Origin: Dactylosporangium sucinum | GTDB taxonomy: Bacteria; Actinomycetota; Actinomycetes; Mycobacteriales; Micromonosporaceae | Direction: 5' to 3' | Assembly (NCBI RefSeq): GCF_014647515.1 | Contig: NZ_BMPI01000022.1 | Span: forward strand, 68,147 to 132,146 | DNA length: 64,000 nucleotides | Part shown: positions 53,980 to 64,000 of the stretch, piece after piece | How positions within the stretch are numbered: position 1 is the stretch's first letter | How the letters are laid out: every line of letters begins with the position of its first letter | The notes under the pieces: generated by a model | The model's database searches: none | Seen by the model: the letters and a program-made list of their open reading frames with translations, nothing else | What the model was told of the DNA's origin: nothing | Position numbers and translations under genes: made by a program

Positions 53980-56754
53980 GTGACTGAGCCTCAGCAGGGC
54001 TTCGCGATCGGAGTCGATCTCGGGACGTCCAACACCGTCGCCGTCATCCGGTGGCCCGACGGACGTACCCGACCGCTCCTCGTCGACGGGGCGCCCATCA
54101 TGCCATCGGGTGTCTTCGTCGACGAGAGCGGCCGGCTGCACGTCGGCCGGGACGCCGCCCGGCTGGCGGGCCTCGACCCGTCCCGCTTCGAGCCCAACCC
54201 GAAGCGACGGATTGACGAGCCCACGGTACTGCTGGGAGACCGCGAACTCCCGACCGTCGACCTGCTGGCATCGATCCTCGCGTCCGTCGCCCGAGCCGCG
54301 GTGGAAGCGGTCGGATTCCTACCCACGGCCGTCCTGACCTATCCGGCGGCGTGGGGGACGCGGCGGCGGGAGGCCCTGCAGACGGCGGCGCGGCGGGCCG
54401 GCTGGCCGCCGGTCATGCTGGTGCCCGAGCCGGTGGCGGCCGCGCGGTACTTCGCCGACGTCCTGCGCCGCCCGGTCCCGGTCGGCTCGGCCCTCGCCGT
54501 CTTCGACTTCGGCGGCGGCACGCTGGACATCGCCGTTGTCCGCAACGACGGCGGTCGTTTCGAGGTCATCGGTACCGGTGGCTTGGAGGACCTGGGCGGC
54601 CTGGACGTCGACGCCGCGCTGGTCGAGCACCTTGGCCTGATCATCGGGCAGACGGCCCCGGACACGTGGTCGGCGCTGCGCAACCCGTCGTCCACGTCGC
54701 AGCGCCGGGACCGGCGGCTGTTCTGGGACGACGTGCGCGGGGCGAAGGAGATGCTGTCGCGGGCGGCGGTCGCGCCCATCACGGTTCCCGGCCACGACCA
54801 GGCTATTCACCTGACGCGTGAAGAGCTGGACAAGGTCATCGAGCCGCTGATCCGCCGGGCCGTGTGGGAGACGGGGAACGTGGTTCAGCGCTCGGGTCTC
54901 CGCGGCGACCAACTGGCCGGCATGTTCCTCGTCGGCGGCTCCTCGCGACTGCCGCTGGCGGCGCGGTTGCTGCACGCTGACCTGGGGATTCCGCCTACGG
55001 TGCTGGAGCAGCCGGAGCTGCCGGTGGCCGAGGGTGCTTTGGCCGAGCTGGCGCCGGTCAGCGGGTACCGCACGGAGAGCATTCCGGCCGGTAACTCGAG
55101 GCCGATGGCTGCGGCGCCGGTGTCGCCGGGATTCGCCGGGACGCCGACCTCCGGGCCTGCGTATGGGAATGCGTCGCCGCCCACCGGTTATCCGATGTCG
55201 GCCGCGCAGGCGATCCCGCCGCAGATCTCCTCACCGCCGGCTTCCGGCGTTTCTGCCCCGCCTACGCAGGGCTTTTCTGCCCCGCCAACCCAGGGCTTCG
55301 GTGCGCCTCCGGTTTCCGGCGCTCCCACCTCGCCGGGGTACTCCGGCCGGCCGACGCCTCCGCCGTACGTGAACCCTCCGACGCCGCCTTCGGACGAACC
55401 CGGCAAGCCGCGCCGCACCGGCCTCCTGGTCGCGGTCGCGGCGGCGCTCGTGGTCCTGGTCGTGCTCGGCGGCGGCTACTGGTTCTTCTTCCGCGACCCC
55501 GACACCACGGTGGACTTCAAAACGATCACGGCGTACGGCTCGATGGACATCGGCGAAGCGACGAAGATCGACGCGGTGACGACGGTGGTACTCGGCGACC
55601 GCGTCTACGTCGGCTGGGAGTTCGACAACAAGTACCAGGTTGCCGCGTACGACCTGAAGGACAAGAAGAGGGCCTGGGGCCCGAAGACGGTCGAGGGCGC
55701 CAACACCACCTGGGGCTTGTGGCCGTACTCCAAGGGCATTCTTGTCACCGGCACCGGCGACTCCGCTGGCGGCGCCCTCGTGCTGCTCGACCCGAACAGC
55801 GGCGAGCAGTTGCACAAGGAGAAGTACGAGAGCCAGGACCGCATCTACCCCCTGGAGAACGTGTGGGTCCAGCACTCGTCCGCCGGTAAGAAGAGCAAGG
55901 CGTTCGCCTGGAACGGCGATCTGAAGTGGACCCGTGCCGACAACGAGAAGGGCTCGTTCCTCGTCGGGCAGACCAACGCCGCCGACCTGCGCGGCCCGGC
56001 GTACCTGGGCGGCACGCCGCAGAACCTCGAGCTCAAGGGCCGAACCGACCTGATCAGCGTTGACGGCGACGGCAAGATCCGCCTCCTGGACGCGGCGGAC
56101 GGCAACAAGGTCCTGCGCACATATGCCAACGACGGCGACTCGTACTCCACGTACGTCACCCACGACGGCAAGCTGTTCCTGACATCGACCAGCGCCAAGT
56201 TCACTGTCAAGGTGTACGACCTGGCGAAGGATGGTGAGCCGACCCAGATCTTCAGCGCCACGGACGACAAGCGCAAGATCATCGATATCGCACCGTGCGG
56301 CACCGACCGCATCTGCATCCTCGACGGCGCTGCGTACGAGGGCACCGACACGGTGCTCCGCGCCATCTCGGTGACGGAGCGCAAGCAGCTCTGGCAGGCC
56401 GACGCCCCCGGCACCAAGGTGCTCGTCCCGGTCGGGAAGCAGGTCCTGGCCACGACTGTCTCCGGCACCGTCGCGAGCGCGCTGTTCGACCAGTCGGGCA
56501 AGCAGTTGCTCAAGGAGGACGAGGACCGCAGGTCCGTAGGCGTCCGCGCCACGAGCGGCAGCCTGCTCTTCCTGAACAAGGTTCCGAGCAGCAGTGAGGC
56601 CGACATCGCCCTGGTCGGCGTCACGGCCGCCACGGGCAAGCGGGTCGCCGTCGGCACCGTCAACGACGTGACGGGCTCAAGTTGCTCCTGGAATGCGGCC
56701 TACATCGCTTGCGAGTCGAAGGGCAAACTGCAGGTCTGGACCTTCGCCAAGTAG
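53980..56754 (+). CDS. Hsp70-type ATPase fused to an extracytoplasmic PQQ-like propeller
   Basis: The 924-residue protein joins an actin-like Hsp70 nucleotide-binding domain, a Pro-rich linker, a membrane helix and a propeller. The Hsp70 part has GVDLGTSNTVAVIRW, VFDFGGGTLDIAVV and MFLVGGSSRLP (residues 1-365). The linker carries repeats of APPTQGF (about 375-480) and the helix is at about 482-505. The outside domain has PQQ-like repeats (LVLLDPNSGEQLHKEK, IRLLDAADGNKVLRTY). There is no Hsp70 substrate-binding domain. Signalling or scaffolding from cytoplasmic ATP state to an outside sensor is possible but unproven. The start is GTG. Confidence 0.88.
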   Translation: MTEPQQGFAIGVDLGTSNTVAVIRWPDGRTRPLLVDGAPIMPSGVFVDESGRLHVGRDAARLAGLDPSRFEPNPKRRIDEPTVLLGDRELPTVDLLASILASVARAAVEAVGFLPTAVLTYPAAWGTRRREALQTAARRAGWPPVMLVPEPVAAARYFADVLRRPVPVGSALAVFDFGGGTLDIAVVRNDGGRFEVIGTGGLEDLGGLDVDAALVEHLGLIIGQTAPDTWSALRNPSSTSQRRDRRLFWDDVRGAKEMLSRAAVAPITVPGHDQAIHLTREELDKVIEPLIRRAVWETGNVVQRSGLRGDQLAGMFLVGGSSRLPLAARLLHADLGIPPTVLEQPELPVAEGALAELAPVSGYRTESIPAGNSRPMAAAPVSPGFAGTPTSGPAYGNASPPTGYPMSAAQAIPPQISSPPASGVSAPPTQGFSAPPTQGFGAPPVSGAPTSPGYSGRPTPPPYVNPPTPPSDEPGKPRRTGLLVAVAAALVVLVVLGGGYWFFFRDPDTTVDFKTITAYGSMDIGEATKIDAVTTVVLGDRVYVGWEFDNKYQVAAYDLKDKKRAWGPKTVEGANTTWGLWPYSKGILVTGTGDSAGGALVLLDPNSGEQLHKEKYESQDRIYPLENVWVQHSSAGKKSKAFAWNGDLKWTRADNEKGSFLVGQTNAADLRGPAYLGGTPQNLELKGRTDLISVDGDGKIRLLDAADGNKVLRTYANDGDSYSTYVTHDGKLFLTSTSAKFTVKVYDLAKDGEPTQIFSATDDKRKIIDIAPCGTDRICILDGAAYEGTDTVLRAISVTERKQLWQADAPGTKVLVPVGKQVLATTVSGTVASALFDQSGKQLLKEDEDRRSVGVRATSGSLLFLNKVPSSSEADIALVGVTAATGKRVAVGTVNDVTGSSCSWNAAYIACESKGKLQVWTFAK

Positions 56755-56764
56755 CTTTCCATGC

Positions 56765-56801
56765 AAAGGGGCGACGCTCTCGTCGAGCGTCGCCCCTTTT
56801 T
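56765..56801. terminator. Strong bidirectional rho-independent terminator
   Basis: A perfect 14-base stem (AAAGGGGCGACGCT at 56765-56778, partner at 56786-56799) with a 7-base loop ends in a T-run. It lies between the convergent Hsp70-like and ABC ATPase genes and can serve both. Confidence 0.92.
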
Positions 56802-56812
56802 CGGGCCTCAGA

Positions 56813-57904
<1,092 letters not shown>

Positions 57905-58116
57905 AGCAGGGTGCCACCTTCCACCGGCAGGAACGTGCCGGACGATCCGAGTAGAAGCTCCTTGGGCAGCGCCAATGCTCCCCGAGGTTGCAGCCAGGTT
58001 AAGCGCTTGTTCCGCCCGTGCCAAGGTCGACGGTGGTTTTTGGGGTGATTCGGTACAGTCTGTGCCGTGGTATGTCGGCAGCGCGGAGGGGGCGGGGGCC
58101 GTTAGGATCACTGTTG

Positions 58117-58138
58117 GTGCCCTACGTCGTCGCGTAGG
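58117..58138 (+). other. Hairpin just upstream of tRNA-Thr
   Basis: An 8-base stem (GCCCTACG/CGTAGGGC) with a 6-base loop TCGTCG lies 7 bases before the tRNA-Thr gene. It may be a leader structure, a processing signal or the end of the upstream region. A -10-like TAGGAT lies at 58101-58106. Confidence 0.45.
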
Positions 58139-58145
58139 GCGGCCA

Positions 58146-58218
58146 GCCGACGTGGCGCAATTGGCAGCGCACCCGACTTGTAATCGGAAGGTTGGGGGTT
58201 CAAGTCCCCCCGTCGGCT
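58146..58218 (+). tRNA. tRNA-Thr (TGT)
   Basis: This 73-base gene folds as a full cloverleaf. The acceptor is GCCGACG/CGTCGGC, the D-arm GCGC/GCGC, the anticodon loop CTTGTAA with TGT, and the T-arm GGGGG-TTCAAGT-CCCCC. One anticodon-stem pair (C-A) is mismatched. The 3' CCA is not encoded. The gene marks the edge of a mobile-element-rich region, so its 3' end is a likely integration site. The 266 bases after it (58219-58484) hold no recognisable gene. Confidence 0.95.
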
Positions 58219-58484
58219 CTTTTGGTCAAGGCGTTGAGCTGGTCGTTCTTTCGCATCGGTCGATCTTGGGTGGCCTGTCGGATCGACGTTGTGCTCATTC
58301 TTTGCTCGGACGGGCTCATCTGGCCGGGTAGCAATCGTCATTCGGATGCCGTGACCGGCAGTCCCATGGTGATCGTGACAACGCCGTCAGCCTCGCTGAG
58401 TCCCGCCAGGTGACCATTCAGTCCACAGGTTCTTGATTGAGTCGATCTTGATCTTGGTGGGTGGTCTGAGGCATCCTGGGTGGC

Positions 58485-59210
58485 GTGTTCAAGTCGACGC
58501 CAGTCGCTGAGCGGCTTGCTCGGCTTGAGGCATCGGTGATCGAGGTGCTGACGGGGCGGGTTGCCGAGTTAGAGCTGTTGCTTGGCAAGGATTCCCGAAC
58601 GTCGTCGAAGCCGCCGTTGTCGGACGGGCCGGTCAGGGCGGCCGCTGCCACGGCAGCAGCTGCCGGGCCGGCCGCGGGGGAAATGGCCCGATGATTCCGG
58701 GTGCACGTTGCGGCAGGGTCGAGTAGCCCAGTCGGGTGCTCACCCACCATCCCGCACCTGCGACGGTTGTGGTGCTTCGCTGCGGCGGGAGCCGGTGAAG
58801 TCGGTCGAGGCCGGCAGGTGTTCGGCCTGCCAGCAGTGAGCCTGCGGGTGATCGAGCACCGAAGCACCGCCGCTGCTCGTGCGGGACGGTCATGATGGCG
58901 GCGCCACCGGCCGGGTTGGAGGCACTGACGCAGTACGAGCCGCGGGTGCGGGCGGTCGGTGCATATTTGATCTGCCTACGATCGTCCTGCGAGGCCCTGG
59001 CCGGTCTGCTGGGGGTCGGCATGTCTGCCGGCACGCTGATGTCCGTGCTGGCCGGGTACCAGCGACGCGCTCGGGGGGTTTTCTGGCCGCGGTCCGAACT
59101 GGATCGCCGTCGGTGGCGCACTTCGAAAGAGACCGAGCTGCGGATTGCCGACGCATCGGCGTGGGTCGACTCGGCGTCCACCGACACGCTCGCGCTGTTG
59201 GCGCTAAACC
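58485..59210 (+). pseudogene. Decayed IS66-family transposase
   Basis: Fragments of one IS66 transposase appear in order but in different frames: the N-terminal LLGKDSRTSSKPPLSDGP, a zinc-finger CDGCGASLRRE, FGLPAVSLRVIEHR, VRAVGAYLICLRSS with GVGMSAGTLMSVLAG, and finally TELRIADASAWVDSASTDTLALL. At least two frameshifts separate them and the C-terminal catalytic end is missing. It is an inactive relic. Terminal inverted repeats were not identified. Confidence 0.8.
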
Positions 59211-59836
59211 TGATTCTCGCCCTCGGACCATCCGAGAAGTCGCAGCGCCTTTTCGGTCAAGCCCCCGCCTGCCTGGCCGGATTTGCTGGGCGTGAGCACG
59301 CCGCGCCTACGCGCCTCGGCAATCCGGTTTCCCCATGTACCTGCCATACCGCCGAACCGAGCGGCAAGTGCTTTGACTGGCGTCCGTTCGCCAGCGTCAA
59401 GTAGTAGGGCGTATTCGAGGGCCAGACCTGCGTAGTCCTTGTCCGTGCGCTCGGTGCCGCCCCGTCGGTCTGCGAGGAACGCTGCGAGCCGTGCGTCGCT
59501 GGGGCGAGCCAACTTGACAAACGCCTTTGCGGCGCTTCGGTCCGCTCGGTTTCCGGCGGCACGCCGAGCCTCTGTGAGCAGCCCCCCGATGGGGAGCGCG
59601 CGAATCGTTCGGGATGTCATGCTGACCGTGGCGTCGAGCGCCTGAATGGCGAAGGTGACCATGGACCACCCGCCGGCCTGGGTCCCAACCGGTACCAGGT
59701 GGAAGCCGACCGATTGCCCCTCATGACGCAGTACGACGAACACGCCGCGGCCGTCTGCGGCTGGCTCGACTGTTGGCCACGTGTTCTTGCTGGTCGCTTG
59801 GTCGATCGCATCGCTCACGTTCTTGATCTTCGGCAC
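59204..59836 (-). CDS. Orphan protein of a mobile-element-associated type
   Basis: The protein of about 210 residues shows no named domain. The C-terminal part (KDYAGLALEYALLLDAGERTPVKALAARFGGMAGTWGNRIAEARRRGVL ...) reads as a helix-turn-helix, and such proteins recur in actinobacterial integrative elements. The N-terminal half is beta-rich. The GTG at about 59836 is preferred; a TTG further upstream is in frame. It overlaps the end of the IS66 relic on the opposite strand. Function unknown. Confidence 0.6.
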   Translation of the reverse strand: MPKIKNVSDAIDQATSKNTWPTVEPAADGRGVFVVLRHEGQSVGFHLVPVGTQAGGWSMVTFAIQALDATVSMTSRTIRALPIGGLLTEARRAAGNRADRSAAKAFVKLARPSDARLAAFLADRRGGTERTDKDYAGLALEYALLLDAGERTPVKALAARFGGMAGTWGNRIAEARRRGVLTPSKSGQAGGGLTEKALRLLGWSEGENQV

Positions 59837-60965
59837 GGGTAAAGCGTACGTGATGGCGTGTACAGGCATAACGGTATGGTGCTCAGCACGATAAACGATT
59901 AGGCCTGCATGCAACCGTCACGATTATCCCTCATGAGGGGAGGTGTACCTGCTTGACGGTGTGCACCACGGACGCTGTGCCATCAGAGGGCAACCGTGAG
60001 CCAGTGGCTCACCAGTGGGGATCGATCACGGTGAGGCGCTGACAGCGACCGCACGCCGGATCGGCCGAAGCGGAGCCGCCATTGACTCTCGAGGGCCGCC
60101 CGCCTGTGCGGCCTCTTCGTGGCACCAGCCGGGCGACAGCCAGAAGACGGTGCAGAGCCAGACCGCGACCGGTCGGGTCCAACCCGGCCCGAGGGCGTAG
60201 CGGGCGGCGACTACCTGGGCCTGGGCGGCGCCCCAGGTATGCGACCCGTTGGGCTGGTTCGATTCGACCGGTCGATTGTCGACGAAGTCCGCTGGGAGTT
60301 CGCCAGCCAAGGTGGCCTGACGGCTGACAACTGTCATGGTTGGCAAGCAGGCCTTCACTCGTCGGTCCGCGGTCCACCGTTCAGTACATATGGACAGTAA
60401 GGCCTCAGCCGTTCGTCGTGGATGACGACGCATGAGACGGACTCGTTAGCCGTTGGCTTCTTCTGCCAGCGCTGTCGCTCTAGGTAGTCTAATCCCGACT
60501 GTCGACACGAAACTGGGAATTGCTGGAGGATGCTGGAAAATCTATCGTCATGCGCATGGTCAAGTCCGCAGGGTTGCTGGAGCGGCCGATCGACGAGTTG
60601 CATGCCGCCGCGCATCAGTTGGCGACCGCGGGCGACAAGCTGGCCGTCCGGTCACCAATGCGCAGGGCGAAGCATGATCGGGCGACGCCCGAGTGTACTT
60701 GCCGAGTCCGTTCCTGCAAGGCCGTTCTCCTGGCGTCGGCCGACCACTGGCGGCGCGGCGCCTCCCGCAGACGGCTCGTTGAGAGCGTGACGCGGTTGCC
60801 GCACTCGTCGGTAGCTCCGGTGATGTGCGACAAGCACCTAAAAATTCTGTTCAGCTGTGTCGCGTCGCCGTCGTGTCAGAGTGAGCTAGATCTGACCGCT
60901 AATGTCGTAGTCTGCGGTTCTCCGAACCCCCATGTTTCGGACGTTCTTCTTGGAGGGCTGCTGCC
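59837..60965. other. About 1.1 kb without a recognisable gene
   Basis: Several short frames exist on both strands but none resembles a known family or has sustained third-position GC bias. The lower GC content and broken frames suggest decayed mobile DNA between the orphan gene and the helicase. It must contain the helicase promoter, which I could not place. Confidence 0.4.
59996..60012. repeat. 17-base perfect palindrome
   Basis: GTGAGCCA-G-TGGCTCAC is a perfect inverted repeat with a single central base. It could be a protein-binding site or a hairpin; no partner copy was seen in the window. Confidence 0.5.
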
Positions 60966-63900
60966 TTGAGCACCGACTCGCGGGGAAACGCCGCTTCGCC
61001 GGGTGAACGGATCGACGTCAAGCTGGAGGATCTGACGCCCGGGGCACGCGTGGGCGGAATCGTTGTCGGGGGTCAGGTCGTTGTCATCGACGTCAAGTGG
61101 CATGGGTCAAACGCGGTCACTGTCACCTATCGCAACGACCATGGCCACGCAGATCAACGGCTGCTCTACCGGGATCATGAGCCCTCCTTGTCCATCGCAG
61201 CGGCTGCCCGCAGCTACGCGTTCGACGGTGACTCAGCGTTGTTCCGTCTCGCGGCCGAAGCTCTGCGCCTTCGAATGGCCGCGCAGTTCGACCCGATGCT
61301 GGCGGTGACAACCAGCGACCTCGACCCACTGCCCCATCAGATCAAGGCCGTCTACGGCGAGCTGCTGCCGCGTACGCCACTGCGGTTCCTGCTCGCCGAC
61401 GACCCGGGCGCAGGCAAGACCATTATGGCGGGCCTTTACCTCAAGGAGCTGCTGCTCCGGGGAGACCTGGCTCGCTGTCTTATCGTCACCCCTGGCAGCC
61501 TTGTTGAGCAATGGCAGGAGGAGCTGCTCGACAAATTCGGGCTCCGATTTGAGCTGCTCACCCGTACCCTCTTCGACTCCACCATTGACGGGTCGGTGTT
61601 TGATCGTGTGCCTTTCCTGATCGCGCGTATGGACCAACTCTCCCGCGCCGACGACCTCAAGGCGCAGCTGGAGCAGTCCGACTGGGACCTGGTGGTGGTC
61701 GACGAGGCCCACCGCATGTCCGCCCACTACTTCAGCGCTGAGTTGAAGACCACCAAGCGGTATGAGCTCGGCCGGTTGCTAGGCCGGGTGGCCCGCCACT
61801 TCCTGCTGATGAGCGCGACGCCGCACGCCGGTAAGGAGGAGGATTTCCAGCTCTTCATGGCGTTGCTCGACGCCGACCGATTTGAGGGCCGGTACCGCGA
61901 TGCGGTGCACTCGATCGATACTGATGGACTGATGCGTCGCATGGTCAAGGAGGAGCTGCTGACCTTCGAGGGCAAGCCGCTGTTCCCGGAGCGAGTCGCA
62001 GAGACCCTGCAGTACCAGCTCTCACCAGGCGAACGGGACCTGTACGAGACGGTAACCCAATACGTCCGTGAGGAAATGAACCGGGCCGAGCAGCTCAAAG
62101 CAGAGGGAGAGGGGCGGCGAGGAAACACTGTTGGTTTCGCTTTGACGGTGTTGCAACGCCGTCTCGCATCGAGCCCTGAGGCTATCCTGCGTTCGCTCGA
62201 ACGCCGACGCCGCCGACTGGAACAGCGCCGCCAGGAGATGATGGCGATGCGCGGCATTGGCGAGTCAAGTCTGGAGAATCGCCTCGCGGAGCTGCTCGGC
62301 CGAAATGCCGAGGTCGCGGAGGAAACGCTCGACGATCTGACCGGCGAGGAGCGTGAGGAATTCGAAGAGGGCGTGGTGGACGCCGCGTCGGCAGCCCGTA
62401 CCGTCGCCGAGCTCGACGTTGAAATTAACGTCCTGGCAAACCTGGAGGAGCTTGCGCGCCGGGTTCGTCGGGCCGGAACCGACAAGAAGTGGACCGAGCT
62501 GCGCAGCCTCCTACTCGACGACGAGTCGATGTACGAGGCTGACGGCTCCCGACGGAAGATCATTATCTTCACCGAGCACCGCGACACCCTCAACTATCTT
62601 GTCGACCAGATCCGCGACCTGCTGGGCCGGGACGACGCCGTCGTCGCCATACACGGCGGAGTACGTCGCGAGGCCCGGCGGGCGGCTCAGGAACTCTTCA
62701 CCCAGGATAAAGACACGGTTGTCCTAGTCGCCACCGATGCGGCCGGTGAGGGACTGAACCTGCAGCGGGCTCACCTGATGGTCAACTACGACCTGCCGTG
62801 GAACCCCAACCGGATCGAACAGCGCTTTGGCCGTATCCACCGCATCGGCCAGACCGAAGTCTGTCGACTGTGGAACCTCGTCGCTGTCGATACCCGGGAG
62901 GGCGCTGTCTTCCTCCGATTGCTCGACAAGGTGGAGGAGCAACGGCGGGCGTACCGTGGCAAGGTTTTCGACATTCTCGGGGAGGCGTTCGAGGCTCGGC
63001 CATTGCGCGAGTTGCTGGTGGAAGCGATCCGTTACGGCGACCAGCCCGAGGTTCGAGCCCGGCTCGACCAGGTCATTGACGCCGAGGTTAGCGCCGGCCT
63101 CGACAAACTCCTCGCCGAGCGGGCGTTGCACCACGAGTTGCTGGCTGAGTCGGATGTGCAAGAGCTGCGGTTGCGTATGGAGGAGGCGTACGCCCGCCGG
63201 CTCCAGCCGCATTACGTGCAAGCGTTCTTCACTGAGGCGTTCCGTCTGCTAGGCGGCGTCATGAGCTCGCGAGAGACCGGTCGCTTCGAGATTACTCACG
63301 TGCCGGCCGAGGTTCGTGACCGGGACAGGCAGATCGGCCTCGGCGCCCCGGTGCTGCGACGGTATGAGCGGGTCTGCTTCGAGCGCGAACAGGTGCGCGC
63401 GCCGGGCAAGCCTAAGGCTGAACTTATCGCGCCAGGTCATCCACTGCTGGACGCGGTCGTCGACCTCATCGTCGAGCGGTATGGAACGCTGTTGAAACAG
63501 GGCGCGGTGCTCGTCGACGGCAACGACACGGGCGAGGAGCCGAGGCTGCTCGTCGCACTGACCCAGCAGATTACCGATGCCCACAACCCGGCGCGGACCA
63601 TTTCGAAGCGATTCGAGTTCGTCGAGATCCGTCGTGACGGTGCGGCAGAGTCGGCAGGCCCGGCTCCGTACCTGGACTATCGACCACCCGCAGCGGACGA
63701 GGTCTCGCACTCTCAGGTCGTACTCAACGAACCATGGCTGGCACGCGGGGCGGAAGACGTCGCGGTCAGCTGGGCTGTCGAGCATGGAATGAGCGAGCAC
63801 TTCAGCGAGGTGCAGGCGCGGGTACAGCAGGCCGTCCAGCGCACCCGGACGCACGTCCGCCAGCGCCTCACTCAGGAGATCAATTACTGGGACGCCCGCC

Positions 63901-64000
63901 ACGCCGAGCTGCTGGACCAAGCCGCGACAGGCCGAACATTGAAGATTAATCCAGAGACCGCCATGCGGCGTGCTCGAGACCTGGAGCGCAGGCTCGAGAA
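60966..64000 (+). CDS. SNF2-type helicase, DrmD-like, truncated by window end
   Basis: At least 1011 residues of a superfamily 2 helicase are present, running off the window. Walker A is DDPGAGKT near residue 145, motif II is VVDEAH near 245, then MSATP; the second RecA domain has ATDAAGEGLNLQ and RFGRIHRIGQ. A TTG start at 60966 is preceded at 8 bases by GGAGGG; no ATG or GTG is in frame nearby. The N-terminal region and overall sequence resemble helicases of anti-phage clusters (DISARM class 1 DrmD, or the DUF1156/DUF499-linked helicase). The partner genes would lie beyond 64000. Confidence 0.82.
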   Translation, partial: MSTDSRGNAASPGERIDVKLEDLTPGARVGGIVVGGQVVVIDVKWHGSNAVTVTYRNDHGHADQRLLYRDHEPSLSIAAAARSYAFDGDSALFRLAAEALRLRMAAQFDPMLAVTTSDLDPLPHQIKAVYGELLPRTPLRFLLADDPGAGKTIMAGLYLKELLLRGDLARCLIVTPGSLVEQWQEELLDKFGLRFELLTRTLFDSTIDGSVFDRVPFLIARMDQLSRADDLKAQLEQSDWDLVVVDEAHRMSAHYFSAELKTTKRYELGRLLGRVARHFLLMSATPHAGKEEDFQLFMALLDADRFEGRYRDAVHSIDTDGLMRRMVKEELLTFEGKPLFPERVAETLQYQLSPGERDLYETVTQYVREEMNRAEQLKAEGEGRRGNTVGFALTVLQRRLASSPEAILRSLERRRRRLEQRRQEMMAMRGIGESSLENRLAELLGRNAEVAEETLDDLTGEEREEFEEGVVDAASAARTVAELDVEINVLANLEELARRVRRAGTDKKWTELRSLLLDDESMYEADGSRRKIIIFTEHRDTLNYLVDQIRDLLGRDDAVVAIHGGVRREARRAAQELFTQDKDTVVLVATDAAGEGLNLQRAHLMVNYDLPWNPNRIEQRFGRIHRIGQTEVCRLWNLVAVDTREGAVFLRLLDKVEEQRRAYRGKVFDILGEAFEARPLRELLVEAIRYGDQPEVRARLDQVIDAEVSAGLDKLLAERALHHELLAESDVQELRLRMEEAYARRLQPHYVQAFFTEAFRLLGGVMSSRETGRFEITHVPAEVRDRDRQIGLGAPVLRRYERVCFEREQVRAPGKPKAELIAPGHPLLDAVVDLIVERYGTLLKQGAVLVDGNDTGEEPRLLVALTQQITDAHNPARTISKRFEFVEIRRDGAAESAGPAPYLDYRPPAADEVSHSQVVLNEPWLARGAEDVAVSWAVEHGMSEHFSEVQARVQQAVQRTRTHVRQRLTQEINYWDARHAELLDQAATGRTLKINPETAMRRARDLERRLE

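Noticed and set aside
60009..60960. Several frames of 60-150 codons before the helicase
   Set aside because: Mixed composition, no motif, poor starts; probably decayed DNA.

Overview
The window is high-GC actinobacterial DNA, most likely from the Micromonosporaceae (Actinoplanes/Dactylosporangium-like). The evidence is strong G/C third-position bias, many GTG starts with 4-bp stop/start overlaps (ATGA, GTGA), Micromonosporaceae-style accessory genes (RDD/DUF2510 proteins, PQQ-like propellers, a SARP regulator, an FxSxx-COOH RiPP locus), and a radA / lipoprotein / carD-ispD-ispF / cysS-rlmB core like that of mycobacteria. The taxonomic call is an inference.

Layout. 0.5-2.7 kb: radA and an LpqE-like lipoprotein. 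2.8-5.4 kb: a small secondary-metabolite cassette (UbiA prenyltransferase, methyltransferase, type III polyketide synthase). 5.4-9.6 kb: a membrane protein, carD, ispD, a TVP38-type membrane protein, ispF and an F420/FMN-type oxidoreductase. 9.6-19.2 kb: a tyrosine/homogentisate catabolic region (hmgA, a conserved unknown plus fahA, an HisC-type aminotransferase, hpd, an Lrp/AsnC regulator) interleaved with a PQQ-like propeller protein and two RDD proteins. 19.2-21.7 kb: a second propeller protein and an alpha/beta hydrolase. 21.7-29.8 kb: an FxSxx-COOH RiPP locus on the minus strand (precursor, radical SAM/HExxH fusion, extra TIR protein, FxsC, giant FxsT). 30.0-30.7 kb: a small membrane protein and tRNA-like debris. 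30.7-46.7 kb: class I fumarase, azlCD with an XRE-cupin regulator, an ABC exporter with a two-component system, PadR, hemerythrin and MarR genes, a SARP/NB-ARC/TPR regulator and class II fumarase. 46.7-49.8 kb: another degenerate tRNA-like sequence, a small membrane protein, a one-polypeptide HTH-methylase-specificity protein and a luciferase-like pseudogene. 49.8-57.9 kb: an IclR regulator, a lipoprotein, cysS, rlmB, an Hsp70-PQQ fusion and an MsmK/UgpC-type ATPase. 58.1-64 kb: tRNA-Thr(TGT), a decayed IS66 transposase, an orphan gene, about 1.1 kb of apparently non-coding DNA, and a large SNF2-type helicase running off the window end that resembles anti-phage helicases.

How genes work together. 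The aminotransferase, Hpd, HmgA and FahA can take tyrosine through 4-hydroxyphenylpyruvate, homogentisate and maleyl/fumarylacetoacetate to fumarate and acetoacetate; no maleylacetoacetate isomerase is visible. IspD and IspF supply the MEP pathway. Relative to the mycobacterial order carD-ispD-ispF-cysS-rlmB, about 42 kb of accessory DNA sits between ispF and cysS.

Most notable: (1) a complete FxSxx-COOH locus whose precursor ends in FGSAI, with a radical SAM maturase fused to a HExxH domain and linked to two separate TIR-like proteins and a ParA-like/TIR-like/NB-ARC/TPR protein; (2) a probable defence island start at tRNA-Thr; (3) a stand-alone HTH-M-S methylase; (4) several sequence-evident operators, including four copies of a CGTTCG-N6-CGAACG-type site between azlC and its divergent regulator.
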